Source: Candidatus Cloacimonadota bacterium (GTDB lineage Bacteria; Cloacimonadota; Cloacimonadia; Cloacimonadales; TCS61). From it: 9,284 nucleotides of DNA. The notes beneath the pieces are model-generated. The model was given only the letters and a program-made list of their open reading frames with translations. It was not told the origin of the DNA and did no database searches. Of the stretch, positions 7,549-9,284 are shown piece by piece. The DNA is taken from the NCBI GenBank assembly GCA_030626645.1, contig DAOUTP010000054.1, positions 1 to 9,284 on the forward strand, written 5' to 3'. Position 1 is the first letter of the stretch; each line of letters begins with the position of its first letter. The position numbers and the translations under genes are program-made.

Positions 7549-7685
7549 GAAAAGTGAGAATCTTTAATTAAATTGAAATAGAAAAAACAACAAAAGATTT
7601 GACAAAGTTTTCATTTTTTTTTTTTTCTGGAATTGTACTTAGCATTATTAAATGAAACAAAAGAAAAATACCTGAATTGTATTAG
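7549..7685 (+). other. AT-rich intergenic stretch with TTGACA box and T13 tract
   Basis: No ORF of note and no RNA gene is visible. It contains a TTGACA hexamer at 7599-7604, identical to the classical -35 box, but no convincing -10 element follows at 16-18 bases because that place is filled by an uninterrupted run of 13 T (7614-7626). The promoter of the downstream leader and beta-helix gene should lie somewhere in this interval, since the leader begins near 7686. Candidate -10-like strings such as TTATTA (7645-7650) and TATTAG (7680-7685) lack matching upstream boxes. Confidence 0.35.
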
Positions 7686-7839
7686 AATTGAAAAAGGAAG
7701 AGAGTGTTTCGATACAGCAAAGCTGGTACCCTTGCAAATGAATCTCCACAGCACTCTTCCCAAGAGACATAAATAGTTATCATCAAATGGATGTCAAAAT
7801 ATTTGTGGACTCTCTTCCTTCAATTTAATTTGAAGGAGG
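7686..7839 (+). promoter_or_regulatory. Structured mRNA leader with mutually exclusive stems (riboswitch-like candidate)
   Basis: The strand GGAAGAGAGT (7696-7705) is the exact complement of ACTCTCTTCC (7809-7818). The helix continues as AATTGAA (7686-7692) with TTCAATT (7819-7825) across a 3-base bulge, 17 pairs in all enclosing 103 bases. The same purine strand can instead pair with CACTCTTCC (7752-7760): 7 pairs, a 2-base bulge, then about 4 more. Bases 7754-7758 can also close on AAGAG (7762-7766). The inner part holds a small hairpin CAGC-AAA-GCTG (7715-7725). The 3' strand of the long helix overlaps the strand that would cover the Shine-Dalgarno at 7833-7840, so the two states exclude each other. 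No known riboswitch consensus (TPP, cobalamin, c-di-GMP, SAM, purine, glycine) was recognised. The pairings are seen directly; the switching is inferred. Confidence 0.5.
7814..7839 (+). promoter_or_regulatory. Anti-Shine-Dalgarno hairpin
   Basis: CTTCCTTCAA (7814-7823) pairs with TTGAAGGAGG (7830-7839) over 10 base pairs, nine Watson-Crick and one G-U, with the 6-base loop TTTAAT. It buries nearly all of the AAGGAGGT Shine-Dalgarno (7833-7840) of the following 11-codon ORF. Its 5' arm is also the 3' arm of the long-range stem starting at 7686, so forming one unmakes the other. Confidence 0.55.
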
Positions 7840-7844
7840 TAGAT

Positions 7845-7880
7845 ATGTTATTTATTATCTGTAAGAATAAGTTTGTGTGA
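7845..7880 (+). CDS. 11-codon leader ORF with near-perfect ribosome site
   Basis: ATG 7845 to TGA 7878-7880 encodes MLFIICKNKFV. The peptide is too short to identify and has no run of one amino acid that would suggest classical attenuation. What supports it is the ribosome site: AAGGAGGT at 7833-7840, about 5 bases upstream, is the best match to the 16S anti-Shine-Dalgarno in the window. The same site is covered by a 10-bp hairpin, so translation would be controllable. It ends 88 bases before the beta-helix gene, which has its own ribosome site, so direct stop-start coupling is unlikely. It may be a leader peptide, a small protein, or merely a ribosome-binding decoy. Confidence 0.35.
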   Translation: MLFIICKNKFV

Positions 7881-7968
7881 AATTTCGTTATTAATTTGTT
7901 AGTGACGGCATAACCTGAGATTTTAAGTACAAATTGAAATGAAAACAAACAAATTTATGGAGGGAAAA
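7881..7968 (+). promoter_or_regulatory. Untranslated spacer ending in the ribosome site of the beta-helix gene
   Basis: This AT-rich spacer carries GGAGGG at 7959-7964, four bases before the ATG at 7969, a strong site that fixes the start. GTTAT (7887-7891) can pair with ATAAC (7910-7914), and AATTTGTT (7893-7900) with AACAAATT (7948-7955). Both are AT-rich and could be chance. No clear promoter is seen. Confidence 0.5.
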
Positions 7969-9284
7969 ATGAAAAAATTTACACTTTCAATGTTACTAAT
8001 AATAATTCCCGTTATTTTAATGTGTACCACTTGGACTGTTAGACAAGATGGTAACGGTGATTTTGAAACTATCCAAGAAGCAATTAATGATCAAAATGTC
8101 GTAAATGGTGATGTGCTTATAGTGTATTACTTCTTTGGTGATACTCCTTATGGTCCAGTAGATTTAAATAGTAAACAACTTGAAATAAGAGCATTTTCTA
8201 GTTCCTATCCCGTTATTAATGCTAGTAGTACATATCCAGCTGTTGATATGGGTTCAGCAGATTATTCAATTTTAGATGGTTTTGTAATTACAGGTACGTC
8301 TTCTCAAACCGGTATACTTATCTCGGGTATAGATCAAATTAATATTGAAAATTGCATTATCGAAGATTTATCAATTGGTATCTCTATTTCATATAGTCAA
8401 TATATTGATATTGATGATTGCATAATACGGGGAAATGCTACTGGTTGCACAATAGCTGATCCATACCCTTATCCTTCCAGGGTAATTATGCATATTACTG
8501 ATCTTTATGATAACACAAGGGCTATCTTTTTGAATGGTTTATACGATATATCTATGTATAGCTGTTTAATGAGCGATAATGATGAAGCTATACGGATGAC
8601 AGATTTGACAAACTTAACTTATCTTTACAACTGCACTGTTACTGCAAATGAAGCTGGTTTCATTTGGGGTACAGGTTCTGATATTGATATAAATAGTTCT
8701 ATAGTGTGGGATAATGACACTAACTTCACCAATACTCCTAATAATTTGGATATTGAATATTCCTGTATCGAAGATGGTTACACCGGTACCGGCAACACTG
8801 ATGATGATCCTCAATTCTGTATGGAAACTAATTATGAATTCAATCTTCTGGAAGGCAGTCCTTGTATTGATACCGGTGATCCTAACACTACCGGTGGAGA
8901 TGTTCGTATCGATATGGGATGTCATGAGACCACAATGGACATCAAAGAATGCGAAGGCAACCATTGGAATTGGGTCTCTTTCCCCAAGCTTGTTAGAGAT
9001 GACGATGATGAAGATGAAGCTACCGATTTTCTCGAGAACTTTCTTGACTGGCCTTTTAATTTGGATATGTTACATATTTCTAATACGAATCCGGTACTTC
9101 AATATTTTATTTCGTCTAGTTCTTGGACACCAACTTCCTACGATGCCTTTTCCAGCCGTGGTTACAAAATTGATCCTCAAGATACTGGTGATCATTATTT
9201 ACCTTCTCAAAACGGTGCAACCCGCTTAGCTGCCAATTGGGAGCTTGATTATACTCTACCTGCAAATACGAATAACTGGATGGG
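7969..9284 (+). CDS. Secreted right-handed beta-helix surface protein, 5' part (runs off window)
   Basis: The frame is open from ATG 7969 to the window end: 438 codons, no stop, C-terminus missing. Residues 1-19 are a signal peptide (MKKF, then a hydrophobic run to about Met18). The mature part begins near TTWTVRQDGNGDFETIQEAI (20-39), the usual opening of pectate-lyase-like beta-helix proteins. Repeating short strands with Asn/Asp/Ile ladders follow (about 66-250, e.g. 'INIENCIIED', 'YIDIDDCIIRG'). The block 'EGSPCIDTGDPN' to 'DMGCHE' (295-319) typically closes such helices. After it, 'HWNWVSFPKL' (332-341) starts a second beta-rich domain, preceding an acidic stretch DDDDEDE (344-350). In relatives these proteins are exported, and many end in a sorting or anchoring domain; that end is not visible here. 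Binding target unknown. The opening is weaker than usual: 'VNGDVLIVYYFFGDTPYGPVD' replaces 'NGDTVLVxPGTYxENI'. Confidence 0.88.
   Translation, partial: MKKFTLSMLLIIIPVILMCTTWTVRQDGNGDFETIQEAINDQNVVNGDVLIVYYFFGDTPYGPVDLNSKQLEIRAFSSSYPVINASSTYPAVDMGSADYSILDGFVITGTSSQTGILISGIDQINIENCIIEDLSIGISISYSQYIDIDDCIIRGNATGCTIADPYPYPSRVIMHITDLYDNTRAIFLNGLYDISMYSCLMSDNDEAIRMTDLTNLTYLYNCTVTANEAGFIWGTGSDIDINSSIVWDNDTNFTNTPNNLDIEYSCIEDGYTGTGNTDDDPQFCMETNYEFNLLEGSPCIDTGDPNTTGGDVRIDMGCHETTMDIKECEGNHWNWVSFPKLVRDDDDEDEATDFLENFLDWPFNLDMLHISNTNPVLQYFISSSSWTPTSYDAFSSRGYKIDPQDTGDHYLPSQNGATRLAANWELDYTLPANTNNWM

Noticed and set aside
7724..7736. Sigma-54-like string TGGTACCCTTGCA
   Set aside because: The spacing between GG and GC is 7 bases, not the required 10, and it lies inside the structured leader.
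7696..7760. tRNA or tRNA-like gene suggested by the 7-bp closing stem and GTTTCGATAC
   Set aside because: Only 65 bases, no D-arm or anticodon arm, and no proper T-arm position on either strand.
7738..7776. 12-codon ORF MNLHSTLPKRHK in the leader
   Set aside because: No ribosome site and no enrichment of a regulatory amino acid; probably chance.
7686..7825. Kink-turn at the 3-base bulge of the long stem, as a target for YlxQ
   Set aside because: The bulge is not followed by tandem G-A pairs; the next pairs are G-C, so the K-turn consensus is not met.
7787..7828. 13-codon ORF MDVKIFVDSLPSI ending inside the anti-Shine-Dalgarno hairpin
   Set aside because: No ribosome site precedes its ATG. 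It would be an attractive sensor because ribosomes reaching its stop would open the hairpin, but nothing else supports translation.
7570..7956. Direct repeat AAATTGAAAT at 7570-7579 and 7931-7940 with similar A-rich flanks
   Set aside because: Only 10 exact bases of low-complexity A/T-rich sequence; likely chance in this composition.
8714..9229. 171-codon plus-strand frame and a 116-codon minus-strand frame (8614-8964) near the end
   Set aside because: Both overlap the beta-helix gene, whose frame carries a signal peptide, repeats and known blocks. The alternatives give hydrophobic low-complexity translations with no support.

Overview
The window is AT-rich bacterial DNA with one strand in use. 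It most resembles Cloacimonadota (the 'Candidatus Cloacimonas' group) or a nearby member of the Fibrobacteres-Chlorobi-Bacteroidetes superphylum. That placement is inference. It rests on the AT-rich translation-operon genes and on the final gene, whose layout (signal peptide, 'WTVRQDGNGDFETIQEAI' opening, beta-helix, 'GSPCIDTGDP' block, 'WNWVSFP' domain) is a style of secreted protein I associate with that group. No rRNA, tRNA, CRISPR array or transposase is visible.

Positions 1-7504 hold a tightly packed translation/RNA operon. It contains the tail of an upstream gene (probably nusA), then ylxR, ylxQ, infB, rbfA, nrnA (DHH phosphoesterase), truB, ribF and radA. Genes overlap (ylxR/ylxQ by about 11 bases; ATGA at rbfA/nrnA and truB/ribF; TGATG at ribF/radA) or are separated by at most 18 bases. 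The order nusA-ylxR-ylxQ-infB-rbfA-nrnA-truB-ribF is classic. The products serve transcript elongation and RNA binding, translation initiation (IF2), 30S maturation (RbfA), nanoRNA turnover (NrnA), tRNA psi55 synthesis (TruB) and FMN/FAD synthesis (RibF). The DNA-repair gene radA is attached at the 3' end, where rpsO is often found in other bacteria.

Positions 7505-7968 are a 464-base intergenic region that is not empty. It opens with a 32-base near-palindrome just after radA, then an AT-rich stretch with a T13 tract, then a strongly structured leader (about 7686-7839). In this leader, one purine-rich strand can pair with either of two downstream pyrimidine-rich strands. One of those strands also forms a 10-bp hairpin that covers a near-perfect Shine-Dalgarno sequence. 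That Shine-Dalgarno precedes an 11-codon ORF. This is the best candidate for an undescribed regulatory RNA in the window; I could not match it to any riboswitch consensus I know.

Positions 7969-9284 are the 5' part (438 codons) of an exported beta-helix surface protein that runs off the window. A second theme is that IF2, although complete, departs from the family at several normally conserved places: the segment after switch II, and three positions in the C2 domain linked to fMet-tRNA binding.
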